From Topomyia yanbarensis (lineage: Eukaryota; Arthropoda; Insecta; Diptera; Culicidae): a stretch of 64,000 nucleotides of DNA. The position numbers were made by a program, and so were the translations under genes. This document shows positions 28,062-38,879 of this stretch, piece after piece. Under the pieces are notes generated by a model. That model saw nothing but the letters and a program-made list of their open reading frames with translations. It ran no database searches and had not been told where the DNA came from. Location: assembly GCF_030247195.1 (NCBI RefSeq), contig NC_080671.1:411318044-411382043 (forward strand), in the 5' to 3' direction. Position 1 is the stretch's first letter, and the number at the start of each line of letters is the position of its first letter.

Positions 28062-28994
28062 GTGAGGATTTTACTAACGGTGCAATGACAAAAGAATTCT
28101 TTTGATTTTTAAAGGCAGCGCGTGCTAAATCAATGTATGGTGAAGCAGAGGAGAATTGATTGTTTTAAGAAAGTTTCTAAAACGTTTTGTTTTTGTCGCA
28201 ATAATTACTTAATGCCTATATGGAAAAAAAAATCATCCTATAATCGTGACAGTAGAGAATTTACTGGACTGAAACATTTCCAATTTTCTTGAACTCTTCA
28301 TGTTAAAGTTTTTTAACCCTTCGCAGACCAGGTGAGAATAATTTGCGCCGAAGACCCATATCTGACTCCATATATTCTAATACACAAGAACTTTAATAAT
28401 ATTGAACCATCGTTTTAGTCAAGTACAGAGAAAAAGAGTTTTTTATCAATTTCAAAATTACTTTTTTTTTATATTACCTCAATATACTTATTTTATATCA
28501 CCTAAAACGACAAGTCGTTCGTCCTCCTCACGCATGCGCTGGCCTACAACCAATGGAACATGGAGACGCATCCGACCCCGCGTGGTTTGCGGAAGCTGAA
28601 TTCATACGTTTTTGACACGGTGGGGGTTAAAAGAGAGTTTCGATAGAGTGAAGGGAGGAGATTAGTGAGCTCAATTCGCGATCATGCTAATGTCTACCCA
28701 TGCCAGTGAGCTCGTGATTGATGAGTGGATGACGGAAATTGATGTCTGAAGCCATCTTAAAACCAAAATGACGACTTCCAATTTAGATAAAATTTCTATA
28801 CAGTGTCCGGAACTCGAAGTGTAACAAATAAAAAAAGCCATAAATTTTGCTAATCAGAATCAGAAATTCAGAATCAATTCGCTTTTTCTCGGTATGATAA
28901 CCTTTTACCTTGACTATAGTCTTCTTTTTTATTATTCAGTTCGTTTATTTGATAGGCACAAATGCGTTAGCTTGGCGGTGCCAAATTCTTTTGT
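28062..28994. other. Start of intron or spacer after receptor copy 1
   Basis: The sequence after the donor is noncoding. No TM5-7 receptor exon was found here. A candidate TTAA-flanked insertion is listed separately. The ORF at 28402-28599 has no recognisable features. Confidence 0.6.
28317..28626. mobile_element. Possible TTAA-flanked MITE
   Basis: TTAA lies at 28313-28316 followed by CCCTTCGCAGACC, and the other side ends in GACACGGTGGGGG followed by TTAA at 28627-28630. The ends share only a CCC start and weak complementarity, so the call is tentative. TTAA duplication is the hallmark of piggyBac-type insertion. Confidence 0.3.
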
Positions 28995-29385
28995 TTTTTT
29001 ACATTTTAAATACTTAAAACTAGGAGGTTACAATGTTCAAATATTTTTTTATATTGAGAGGAAGAATTCTACAGCTATCTTAAGACTACAAATACAGTTC
29101 TATATACAAGAGTGGGGGCAAAAGATTTCTTTTATGAAAAATTTTAAAGCAAGGAATCCAGTTTGATATTTAAAAGGGAAGAAAAAGTTTTTTTCGAAAT
29201 ATTTTACAGTTATCTTAAAACTAGGAAAATAGTTTGGTATATAAAAGGGGGAACAAATATTTATGAGAAATTTCACAGATATCTTAAAACTAGGGATACA
29301 ATTCTATTTACAAGATGGGGGACAATAGTTGTAATGAAGAATAAAATTAACAGCTATCTTAAAACTAGGAATACAGAATACTAAT
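28995..29385. repeat. Minisatellite of roughly 70-bp units
   Basis: About five to six degenerate copies share the core ACAG(C/T/A)TATCTTAAAACTAG, seen near 29070, 29207, 29276 and 29350, with degraded units near 29008 and 29148. Each is followed by a TATATACAAGAGTGGGGG-like and an AT-rich segment. The small ORFs at 28894-29166 and 29163-29384 read through it and encode the repeat (recurring YLKTR), so they are not genes. The tract abuts the 3' end of the minus-strand LINE and could be part of its 3' tail region. Confidence 0.7.
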
Positions 29386-29761
29386 TTATTATTTTTTTAA
29401 GGACACTTATGCTTGGTTAAGATATTCAAAGGAGGGCCTATTTCCATCATCGGTGTAGCAGCAGTTGTATCAAGGACAGGGGAGAGAAGGCGTATATGAT
29501 GACATGGAGAGAACAGCAGAAGTTGTAACTTTCGGGCAAACGGGAGATCAGCGACACAGTGCCTTGTTAGTAAATCGTCGAGTACCGGGTTGGCGGGTGG
29601 TATTCTTCAGACCCGCGGGGATGTTATCAGACCATCGCGTCGCTCTCGCTTCGGCTTCCTTCTATGCAGGGCGATGGCGGTCGCATTGTGGCACTCTGGC
29701 ACTGGTCGGATCGACAAGGAAGGACAGGGAGCTTCTGGAAACGAGAAATAAGAGAGAGGGG

Positions 29762-32700
29762 CTAAACTGGGATGTTTATCGTTTTTATAAAAATGTAAAT
29801 AAGGGATATATAGGGGAGATCTCGATTTGCCAGCATATCCCGAACTGGGACATAGGGTGGTCTACCTCGGGCCCGAAGGGAATTCTTTAACTGAGACCTG
29901 GCGTCACAATACCCGGCGCATACCCAGACAACGTGATCGATATCGTGATAACCTTCATTACAAGCGCACCGACTACTCTCTGTGAGCCCAATACGCCGCA
30001 AATGCGCATCCAATGTGTAGTGGTTGGACATAATCCGGGACACTACACGTATGAAATCTCGACCCACATCCATCTCCCTGAACCAAGGCTTCGTTGATAC
30101 CTTTGGGATAATCGAATGTAGCCATCGTCCAAGTTCTCCATTGCTCCACGAGGTTTGCCAACTGATGACAAATACTGAAAAATTCCTTGAAGCAAATTGG
30201 TCTTTCGTAGATGTCACCTTCTGTGACGGCGAAGCCCCTCGTTGCAGCGCTGCTACCAACACACAGCGGCGCGATCATTTCAGCCCTACCTGAATCTGTG
30301 CGGCGTTGATGAAACGGAAGGCAGAAAACTGTCACTTGGAAAAACACAGCAGCAGTAGATAGAAGGAGGACGATTATTTTCTCTTTAATTTACAGAATAC
30401 TTTATCTAACTATTTAAAAATTAATTTAAAACTAAATTTGCAGTGCAGTTTAACCTATTCTTAGGTGGCATAAAACTTAAATTAGTGGTTTGAGCTTAAT
30501 ACTACTTAAAACTATTGTGAGTATTCTAACTTAACCTAAAATTCTTACTTAGAGCTAAAACATGTGCACAATTTATCCAGACTTACAGACTAAATTCACG
30601 AATACTGAGTCAACCCTACCATTTGTTAAGCTGGTAACACCAAATAATTGTAATTAAACCAATCATGAAAACATGCAAATATTAAAATTTCACTGTTTGC
30701 AGTTGAAGCATTCCGTAACAAAAGATCCGGTTTGCTGTCTTAATTTGGAATTATCACACACCCCCACACCTTCTAATGCGCCCACCTTTGCTAAAGAGTC
30801 GGCCTTTTCATTACCCGAGATAGAGCAATGAGAGGGGACCCAAACAAAGGTAATCTGGTAAGATTTTTCAGATAACTTGCGCAGAGACTCCCGTATCTTC
30901 CCCAGAAAATACGGGAATTGCTTTTGAGGCTTAACCGTACGATGAGCCTTGATAGAGCTGAGACTGTCCGAAATGATGAAGTAGTGATCTGTGGGCAAAA
31001 TGTCGATGATCCCAAGGGCATAGTGAATAGCAGCTAATTCGGCGGCGTAAACTGAAGCAGGATCATCGGCCTTGAATGAAGCGGTGACATTACAATTGAA
31101 GATACCGAAGCCAGTGGACCCATCGAGATTTGATTCGTCGGTGTAAAACATTTTGTCGTAGTCGACTTCTCGGAATTTATTATAAAATATATTAAGGATC
31201 ACTTGTGGGCGTATATGATCTGGGATTCCACGGGTCTCTTCCTGCATGGATGTGTCGAAGAATACAGTTGAATCAGAAGTATCAAAGAAAGGTACACGGT
31301 CGGGATTATATGAAGAAGAATTGATGCTCTGTGCCATGTAGTCGAAGTACAAGGACATAAAACGGGTTTGAGAATTAAGCTCGACGAGCCTCTCTCAGTT
31401 TTCAATCACCAGCGGGTTCAAGATATCGCATCGAATGAGCAATCGATATGAGAATTCCCATAATCGATTTTTCAGCGGTAGAACGCCCGCCAGCACTTCG
31501 AGACTCATCGTATGGGACGAGTGCATGCCACCTAAGGCAATACGCAAGCAACGATATTGGATTCTTTCCAGTTTGATGAAGTGTATGTTCGCAGGTACCT
31601 TTAGAGTCGAACCAGACCCCGAGATATTTAAATGTGAAAACCTGATTGATCGTTGCACCCATTAATAGAAGATGGAGTTGCGCCGGCTCACGCTTCCTAG
31701 AACCAATTCAGTTTTCTCCGTGGAGAACTCGATACCCAGCTGAAGAGCCCAAGCAGACAAATTGTCCAAGGTATTTTGTAATGGTCCTTGCAAATCGGCA
31801 GCTTTGGGCCCTATAACAGAGACCACCCCGTCGTCTGCAAGTTGCCTTAGCGTGCATGAATTGGCAAGACAATCGTCAATGTCATTCACATAAAAAATGT
31901 AGAGTAGGGGACTTAGACATCAGCCCTGGGGAAGACCCATGTAGCTAAATCGCAATGTTGTTAAATCGCCATGCGAAAAGTGCATGTGCTTTTCAGACAA
32001 CAGGTTTTTATAAAATTTATTTAAAATAAGTGAAAGACTATGCTGGTGCAGCTTCTCTGACAGAACGTTGATAGAAACTGAATCAAAAGCCCGCTTATAT
32101 CCAAGAAGACTGATTCCATCTGCTCTTTGTTAGCATAGGCCATTTGGATTTCTGTAGAAAGCAACGCAAGGCAATCGTTCGTCCCTTTGCCTTTGCGGAA
32201 GCCAAATTGTGTATCTGACAGTAAGCCATTTGCTTCGACCCAGTTGTCGAGCCGAAACAGGATCATTTTCTCGAACAACTTCCGAATACAGGACAGCATT
32301 GTAATCGGTCGATACGAGTTGTGGTCGGAGGCTGGTTTTCCTGGTTTTTGAATGACGATGACCTTCACTTGCCTCCAGTCATGAGGGACAATGTTACCCT
32401 CAAGAAACTTGTTAAATAAGTTCAACAAGCGTCTTTTTGCCGTGTCAGGCAGATTCTTCAGCAAATTGAATTTGATTCTGTCTAACCCTGGGGCGTTATT
32501 GTTACATGACAAGAGAGCAAGTGAGAATTCCACCATCGAAAACGGTGTTTCGTTCACGGTATCGTGAGGAGACGCGGCGTGGTGCGTTTTCTGTACCGGG
32601 ACAGAGTCCGGACAGATCTTCTTGGCGAAAGCGAATATCCAGCGGTTTGAATATTCTACGTTCTCGTTGGTACTGTTTCGGTAACGCATACGTCATGCCG

Positions 32701-33821
32701 TACCCCAAAGAGTGCTCATCGCTGTTTCTCTCGTTAACCCGTCGACGAACCGGCGCCAATAGCTGCGTTTTTTGGCTTTCATTAGACTCTTCATTCGCCT
32801 TTCTAACGACGCGTACTGTTGATAGCTAGCGGGTAACCCGTCTTCCCGGAAGGCCTTATATGCAGTGGACTTTTCCGCGTACAACTCCGAGCACTTTTTG
32901 TCCCACGACAGTGTGGGAGACTGTCCTTGGGTATTCGCGCCCGGTACTGGTTTAGTCTGAGCTTGATTCGCACTGTCGAGAATCAAGCCAGCCAAAAACC
33001 CGTACTCTTCCTCCGGAGGAAGTTCTTGAGTGGATTCGATTTTAACGGATATCGCGGTCGCCTAACTCTTCCAATCAATGTTCCGTGTGAGGTCATACGA
33101 GGCATTGATTGTTTTCGATGGTCTTGAACCGTTAGCAATTGAAATCACGATAGGCAAATGATCGCTACCGTGGGGATCAGGGATCACCTTCTACATGCAA
33201 TCTAACTGTAGCGATGTCGAGCAAAGCGATAAATTCAACGCGCTTGCGCGTGCTGGTGGTGTAGGAATCCGCGTCATTTCTCCCGTGTTCAAGATGGTCA
33301 TGTTGAAATTGTCGCAAAGATCTTGGATTATTATCATCATGAAGACAACCCCATACCATACCGTGCGAGTTAAAGTCTCCCAGAACTAGCCGCGGTGCCG
33401 GTAAGGATTCCGTGATATTACAAAGCGTTCGGTGCCCTACCGAGGCTCTAGGAGGAATGTAGATGGTAGCAATGCAAAGGTCTTTACCTTTGATTAAAAC
33501 TTGACAAGCGACAATTTCAATGCCTGGTGTTGAAGGGAGGTTAATTCGGTTGAAAGAATAGCACTTTTTGATCCCCAAAAGTACTCCTCCATAGGGGTTT
33601 TTTCGATCCAGACGAATTATATTAAAGTCGTGGAAGTTGAGATTTATATCGGAAGTTAACCAAGTTTCACATAATGCGAAAGCATCACATTTTAAACTAT
33701 TTAGTAAAAATTTAAAGGAATCGATTTTCGGGAGGATACTTCTGCTGTTCCACTGTAGAACAGTGATCGAATCGGTGACCTCGTTCGACGACTTAGCCAT
33801 CGAAGGATACGATCGCTGCAA
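29762..33821 (-). pseudogene. I-clade LINE ORF2: endonuclease, reverse transcriptase, RNase H, decayed
   Basis: The domains in order on the minus strand are as follows. Apurinic-type endonuclease at 33821-33177, with LCETWL and GDFNSHG. Linker at 32995-32693. Reverse transcriptase at about 32689-31662, with a YRPITML motif, a GFRKGKGT motif and the catalytic pair in QLADDG (aspartate codons at 31830-31835). Connection at 31662-31395. RNase H at about 31250-30769, with DESN, YAAELAA, ISDSLSSIK and SHCSISGNEKAD. A Cys/His C-terminal region at 30221-29762 (CACNEGYHDIDHVVWVC) ending INIPV. Defects include frameshifts near 33180, 32100, 31660 and 31395, an in-frame TGA at 31920-31922 just after the LPQG motif, and a solo LTR inside the RNase H-C-terminal junction. 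The encoded enzyme would have performed target-primed reverse transcription; it is dead here. Confidence 0.88.
30222..30768. mobile_element. Solo LTR inserted in LINE ORF2 (547 bp)
   Basis: The insertion starts TGTGACGG and ends CCCCCACA, the TG...CA form of an LTR on either strand. It is flanked by the 5-bp direct repeat CCTTC at 30217-30221 and 30769-30773. Removing the insert and one repeat restores an uninterrupted LINE reading frame, with codons for ALEG joined directly to DIYERP, which is strong evidence for a clean insertion. No internal gag-pol is present, so it is best read as a solo LTR left by recombination. A 5-bp duplication fits BEL/Pao or copia-type integration, among others. 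Orientation is not determined. Confidence 0.75.
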
Positions 33822-33953
33822 GGAGGGGCCATTTAGTAGTCAACTGCTTCAAAAATGTTTGCACCATAGGTAGAAAACGTATCAGAAGGCTTTTAAGAGG
33901 ATCAGTAACATTGAAAGCTGTGAAAATTAAGTCCACTATGTCAGAAAATTTCA

Positions 33954-35148
33954 TTAGTCCGTTACTGGACTGAGTATCTGTTTGAAAAAAGGGACACTTG
34001 GGGTTTTTGGTGTCCCTGGAAGTGGTAGGTACTCCTTGTTAGAATTAATATTTCCAAGTCCTGGAGCAAATTGCTGCGGCTGTAGTGCATCACTTCCGTT
34101 GGATTTATTGGTTGTAGATGGCGCACTATGAGTGGACGACACCTTGGCACTCTTACGAGGCAATGTAGGGGAGGCTAGATTTCTCCTCTTCCTGGATTCC
34201 CCTGAGTTAACCAAAGATGTTCCCTCTTGTGGGTCGTCAGATTCTTGCTCAACGCCAGCCAAAAGAGCAAAGGAATTTTCGGAAGGGACAGATGGCGAAG
34301 CATTCTTAAGAATTTCTGCATAAGAGCGCTTCGAGCGTTCCTTAAGGGAGCGCTTAATTTTATCCCCGCGCTGTTTGTACGCGGGGCATGATTTAAGATC
34401 ATGCGGAAGGCCCCCGCAGTAAATACACTTCTCAGTTTCTTCACCGCAAGCGTCATCCTCATGCTCTCCCTCGAATTGCCGCACCGTTTTTTATTGCCAC
34501 AATAAGTGGCTGTGTGACCCAGTTGCTTGCAATTGCTGCAGTTCATTACCCGCGGTACAAACAGGCGAACAGGTAGGCGAACCTTATCCAGGAGGACATA
34601 GTTGGGAAGAGCAGACCCGGTGAAAGTCACCCGAATCGAGTCTGACGGAGAATAAGTTGTCTTATCATCTTCTGTTTTTGCAATTGCTTGCATTCCAGAA
34701 TCTTCACCTTTTGAAGTGAAGGGTCCTTAAAGCAGCCAACCCCGTACTTCAACAGGTCTTCGCACTTTAGACCCGGTTCGGCGACGACCCCATCGATCTC
34801 CACAACCCTACAAGGCACATACACTTTGAATTGCTTCGTAGAACGCTCGCTGCGAGCAATCTGGTTTGCCTGGTCGAGGTCATTTACTATAACGCGTATC
34901 TTATTAGCTCGAACACGTGTTATCTGAGCTACGGACGGGTAGTTAGCAGTCAGCTCCAGTGAAATCTCTAGAATATTTGGCGATTTCGTGTTGGGCCGGA
35001 AATACACCACCCAGGGTCCATTTGAACTGGCTGGGTATGTTTTAATACGGGGAGGACTGGGGGAATCAGGGGAGGGAGTAATTTCGGGTTTATCCGGTAA
35101 ATCCATGGGAATATCATTCCCATCCAATGTTACTTCGCCCTCGGCCAT
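33954..35148 (-). pseudogene. I-clade LINE ORF1 (nucleocapsid-like), frameshifted
   Basis: The protein starts at 35148 (MAEGEVTLDG...), with a proline-rich N-terminus followed by an RNA-binding-like domain (region containing ANKIRVIVNDLDQAN). At about 34690 the frame shifts. The continuing frame contains one CCHC knuckle (CSNCKQLGHTATYC). A second shift near 34480 leads into the frame with another CCHC (CIYCGGLPHDLKSC), then a basic and serine-rich tail ending at 33954. Two CX2CX4HX4C knuckles are usual for ORF1 proteins that coat LINE RNA. At least two frameshifts make this a pseudogene. The ORF1-ORF2 spacing is about 130 bp. Confidence 0.82.
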
Positions 35149-35489
35149 TTAGGCACGAGGATAACACGTGGTGTAAACGAGAGATGAAACTTATATTCAG
35201 GGGAAAGGGCAGAAGTAGAGACCGATCGAGGAAAGGGAAATGAAAGAAAAAAAAAATACTTAGCTTATATAGCGGCGATTCCGGCTATTCTGGTATTCAC
35301 TTCACCAGCCTGGGCACCGGCGAACAAAGACTGCCTCGAACAATGGTTGACCTTCACTGACAATTTATTCTTGTTCACTTTATGCACAGCACCAGAAAAC
35401 GAACTGCTTCGATCGAGAGCTCGGAGAGTTATATGGTTTTATTTATTATTACTAGCAACTCTTTACGTGAAATGGTTGCGTATAAACTA

Positions 35490-35840
35490 CCTCTGTCCAA
35501 GGGTCCAAAGTCGATTTTTTGTTGAAGATCCAGTTCTTATATCTCGTAAGTACTAGACATTCAGTGTCTTCAAATGAATTTCTTCACAATTTTTGTTTCG
35601 GTGTAAAAAATAGGGTTGTCTCAACATTTTTGAAATAAAAATAACAGCAATAAAAATTGAAGTATAAAGCCCTTCAGAAAATTAAAAAGTAATCATGTGT
35701 GGGTAATTTTATTGACAATTCCTAAACTATTGCCAGTGGCTTTTATTTTACGGCGATTTCCTTTATTTGGTTTGGCGTGACTCTTAAAAAAATATTTTTT
35801 CAGTAAAATAGTTTTGAAGTGAATTTCCCAAAAAAATTAA
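35490..35840 (-). repeat. Dispersed repeat X, copy 1 (minus)
   Basis: The reverse complement of this stretch aligns with 41100-41450. Shared blocks include TTTAAGAGTCAC followed by AAACNAAA, a TTTCAAAAAT..GAGACA..CCCTA block, and a TATAAG..CTGGAT..TCGAC..AAAAATCGA block in the same order. It marks an upper limit for the 5' end of the LINE below it. Family unknown; noncoding. Confidence 0.6.
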
Positions 35841-35866
35841 AATTTTCTTCTGAAAAGTACCATTTT

Positions 35867-36735
35867 TGCCTTTCTCATATAAAGAAAGGCTATGCAATCA
35901 CTGTAAAAATCGACTTTTCAACCGAGGCCCGAAGGGCCGAGTGTCATACACCATTCGGTTCAGTTCGTCGGGATCGGCAAATGTCTGTGTGTGTGTATGT
36001 GTGTGTGTCATTTAAACTCACACAATTTTCTCAGAGATGGCTGAACCGATTTTCGCAAACTTAGTTTCATCTGAAAGGTATAACGCTCCCATAAGCTGCT
36101 ATTGAATTTTTAGTTGATCCGACTTCCGGTTCCGGAGTTACGGGTTGAAGAGTGCGGTCACACAGCAAATTCCCATATAAACTGGTACCACCATGATGTT
36201 CAAATGATGTAAAACATATTAAAATTGATGTAACATTACTCTAGTTTGTGGGTCTAGATCACTAATGATCAATCAAAGCAGCTTTGACCACATTGGCCAC
36301 CTATGACGGTTCATGACGCCCCCGGGGAACCCGCCAAGTTCCTAAGCTAATATCATACCCATTCCCCAACGAATTCTCTTCCGATTTTTACAAACTTGAT
36401 TTCAAATGAAAGATACAGTAATACCATTGACTGCTGCTGAATTTCATTCGGTTGTGACTGTTGCTTCCGGAGTTACAGGGGTGTAAGTAAGGATACACTG
36501 GAATTTCCCATATAAATCGGTACAATCGTAATACCTCAGAGGCTAAAAACTATTGAAATGGTCACCAAATTACTTCTAATCTCAGATCTAGATAACTGAT
36601 TGCCAATCAAACATTCTTTGAATATATTGTCCACTATCGACGATTCCGGAAGTCCGGAATTCCGGGCATATTCTACAATTTAAGTCACATCGGTTTCTCA
36701 AACCAAGTCTCAAATGGAAGGCAAAATATGCAGTT
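35867..36735 (+). repeat. GCCTTTCTCAT dispersed repeat, copy a (3' truncated)
   Basis: It begins TGCCTTTCTCATAT, followed by a near-palindromic GAAAGGCTATGCAA, a GGCCCGAAGGGCCGAG motif, and a TG-rich microsatellite at about 35980-36008. It then has an internal module recurring about every 320-335 bp (centred near 36040, 36374 and 36690): an ACCGATTTT..AAACTTAGTTTC segment, then TGAAAGGTATAACG, then CCGACTTCCGGTTCCGGAGT. It breaks off near 36735. From memory this kind of sequence is abundant in culicine mosquito genomes; I cannot name the family. The ORF at 35819-36064 lies inside and is not a gene. Confidence 0.7.
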
Positions 36736-37009
36736 GAATATTCCGTCGCCGCCCCTCCCCCCGCCTTGCCCGTACACCTCCTTCCTTCATCACTCCCCTC
36801 CCCTTGGACCACCCGCATTTCCTTCATCCACCCCGTATACCGAAATAAGATGAAGGATTTCTCCGATTACTCCCAAAGAAGGATTACTCCCACTCTACTA
36901 ACCCCCCATTACCTTCACTTTCTAACCCATTCCACCAACATTTCAAAATATAATCACATGAAGATAACATTAAACTCATGCAGATTAAGCTAATTAAATA
37001 TTATTCTTT
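36736..37009. other. C-rich pyrimidine-biased spacer between two repeat copies
   Basis: The + strand is strongly biased to C and T (runs such as CCGCCCCTCCCCCC and CACTCCCCTCCCC) up to about 36930. This composition is unlike anything around it. The overlapping small ORFs on both strands are composition artefacts. It may be an expanded pyrimidine tract within the repeat family. Confidence 0.5.
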
Positions 37010-37142
37010 TGCCTTTCTCATATAGAAAGGTTATGCAATTGCTCCAAAGACCGACTTTCTAATCGAGGCCCGGAGGGCCGAGTCTCATATAACATTCGAC
37101 TCAGTTCGCCGAGATCGCAAAATATCTGTGTGTATGTATGTG

Positions 37143-37174
<32 letters not shown>

Positions 37175-38025
37175 TGTATGTATGTATGTATGTGTGTGTA
37201 TGTGCGGATTTGTTAACAAAATGTCCACATCGGTTACTCGGAGATGGCTGAACCGATTTTTATAAACTAAGATTCAAATAAAAGGTATAATATTCCAATA
37301 GGTTGCTATTGAATTTCATTTTCAACCGACATCATGTTCCGGATTACGAGTTGAAGTGTATGGTTACAAAACAAAATTTGTTGATTTGTCCACATCGGTT
37401 TCTCGAAATTTTCTGAACCGATTTTGACAAACTTAATTTTAAATGAAAGGTCCATCAGCTGCTGTTGAATTTTGTGTGGATCCGAGTTCTGGTTCCTGAA
37501 TTACAGGGTGATACGTACGATCACGCAGCAAATCCCGATTCTAACGAATTCTGCGATGAATGTAAAAAGGTGAATTTTTTTTCCAAAATGTAAACACAAC
37601 TGTTGAATTTGTAGATCTAGGTCATCAACAGTCATGCAAAGTCTCTTTAGCCACACTGGCCACCATCGACGGATCCGGAAGCATCCAAATTCAGAATAAC
37701 GGTTATATTGGTTTCTCGAAAATGGCTCGACCGATTTGATCAACTTAGTCTCAAATGAAAGGTGTTGCGTCCCCGGAAACTGATATTAAATTCCATCTCC
37801 ATCCGACTTCCGGCTCCGGAGTTACGAGTTATGGAGTGCGATCACATAGAAAACTCCGATTCAAACCGATACCGCGATGAATGCAAAAAGGTGCTCTTAT
37901 ATATACTTACCCAGTGTAATAAGAATGAAAGACATTTCCATAATGTTATATTGTACGAACCCGCTATTAAATCATAGTTTGTAGAAATGAGAAAGGCACA
38001 ATTGCACCTCTAGGTGGATTAAAAC
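37010..38025 (+). repeat. GCCTTTCTCAT dispersed repeat, copy b (most complete)
   Basis: Both ends are present. TGCCTTTCTCAT lies at 37010-37021 and its inverted copy ATGAGAAAGGCA at 37987-37998, followed by a conserved tail CAATTGCACCTCTAGGTGGA and TTAAAA. The (TATG)n microsatellite is at 37129-37204. Three internal modules carry the ACCGATTT/AAACTTA and CCGGAGTTACG motifs. The tail also appears at the start of the minus-oriented copy c, which shows it belongs to the element. There is no coding capacity; it is probably a non-autonomous element. Confidence 0.72.
37129..37204. repeat. (TATG)n microsatellite
   Basis: About 15 consecutive TATG units flanked by TG-rich sequence, at the position where all copies of this repeat family carry a TATG/TG (or CATA/CA) microsatellite. 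Confidence 0.9.
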
Positions 38026-38103
38026 ATGTTTTTTCTTTAGAGACCAATTTATTACCAATTTTATAAACGAGATATTATTTTTCAGCAGCAATATTTTTTT
38101 CTA

Positions 38104-38315
38104 CACGCAGAAATTTTGTTTATGCATCGATAGCATACTTTTCTATCTGCCTCTCGTTTCTTCTGCTGTAAATTTTATGCATTGGACATATTCGGTCTAT
38201 CCACTCATTGAATGCTTACTAGAAGTATATGCATGAAAATGCATAAAAATCAGTGCAGAAGAAAAGAGACGGGAAAAGCAAGTATGCTAACTATGCATAT
38301 TTTTGTTTCTCAGTG
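38104..38315. mobile_element. TA-flanked MITE with long inverted repeats (212 bp)
   Basis: The left end (CACGCAGAAATTTTGTTTATGC) is the imperfect reverse complement of the right end (GCATATTTTTGTTTCTCAGTG), with complementarity over about 65 bp per arm. It is flanked by TA at 38102-38103 and 38316-38317, the usual Tc1/mariner-type target duplication. There is no coding capacity. Confidence 0.65.
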
Positions 38316-38879
38316 TACGTTTCAACAATTTCTACACTGCTAAAACAAAGTACCCATTAATGCGTAGAAATTTGAATAAAAGTGAAATAACTCACTTAAT
38401 GGGTGAAGAGGTTGTACGTCAACCTGGATACGTTTTACCCATTATTTCTTGTAGAACACTTACAACGAATTGCGTAAAGATACCGAAATTCGTTTTTTTC
38501 GGAGCCGATAATGTGCAGGTTTCGAAACGATTTTTAATGTGTAGGTTATCTCGCTTGAAGTAATTCAAAATGATCCCATTATTAGTCACTTATTATTGGT
38601 CTCAATATACCCATTGGCATAGTCTCATCGAAATCTATGAAAAGTATTAGAAACAAAAAAGTACCCAATTTTGACACCTGGAATAACTTCTGCAAATGAG
38701 CAATTTATAATCATAAAATTGGTAAAGTTTGTTTGACGTGTAAGGAAAATAATTACGAAGGAGATTGTCAATCTCATATCCGTTTGATAATACTACAAAA
38801 TACTATATAATGAGAGCTGAACAGCTTGTCTTCCAACGTATGTTCACGTGAAATTTTTTATTGTTAATTTCCTCAGCTT

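Larger units (their letters stand above)
29386..35480 (-). mobile_element. I-clade LINE retrotransposon, near full length, inactivated
   Basis: This minus-strand non-LTR retrotransposon has the order ORF1 with zinc knuckles, then ORF2 with endonuclease, reverse transcriptase, RNase H and C-terminal domain. The RNase H domain places it in the I-like group. Its 3' side (lower coordinates) ends in a short A/T-rich tail near 29385-29400. The 5' UTR lies above 35148 and stops before the dispersed repeat beginning near 35490; the exact 5' end is not fixed. Frameshifts in both ORFs, an in-frame TGA and a solo LTR insertion make it non-functional. A second, more decayed relative is at 62530-63376. 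Confidence 0.88.

Noticed and set aside
28894..29384. Two small ORFs on the + strand
   Set aside because: They encode the unit of the 70-bp minisatellite and have no independent support.
36588..36993. ORFs in the C-rich tract on both strands
   Set aside because: Low-complexity pyrimidine-biased sequence between two copies of a noncoding repeat.
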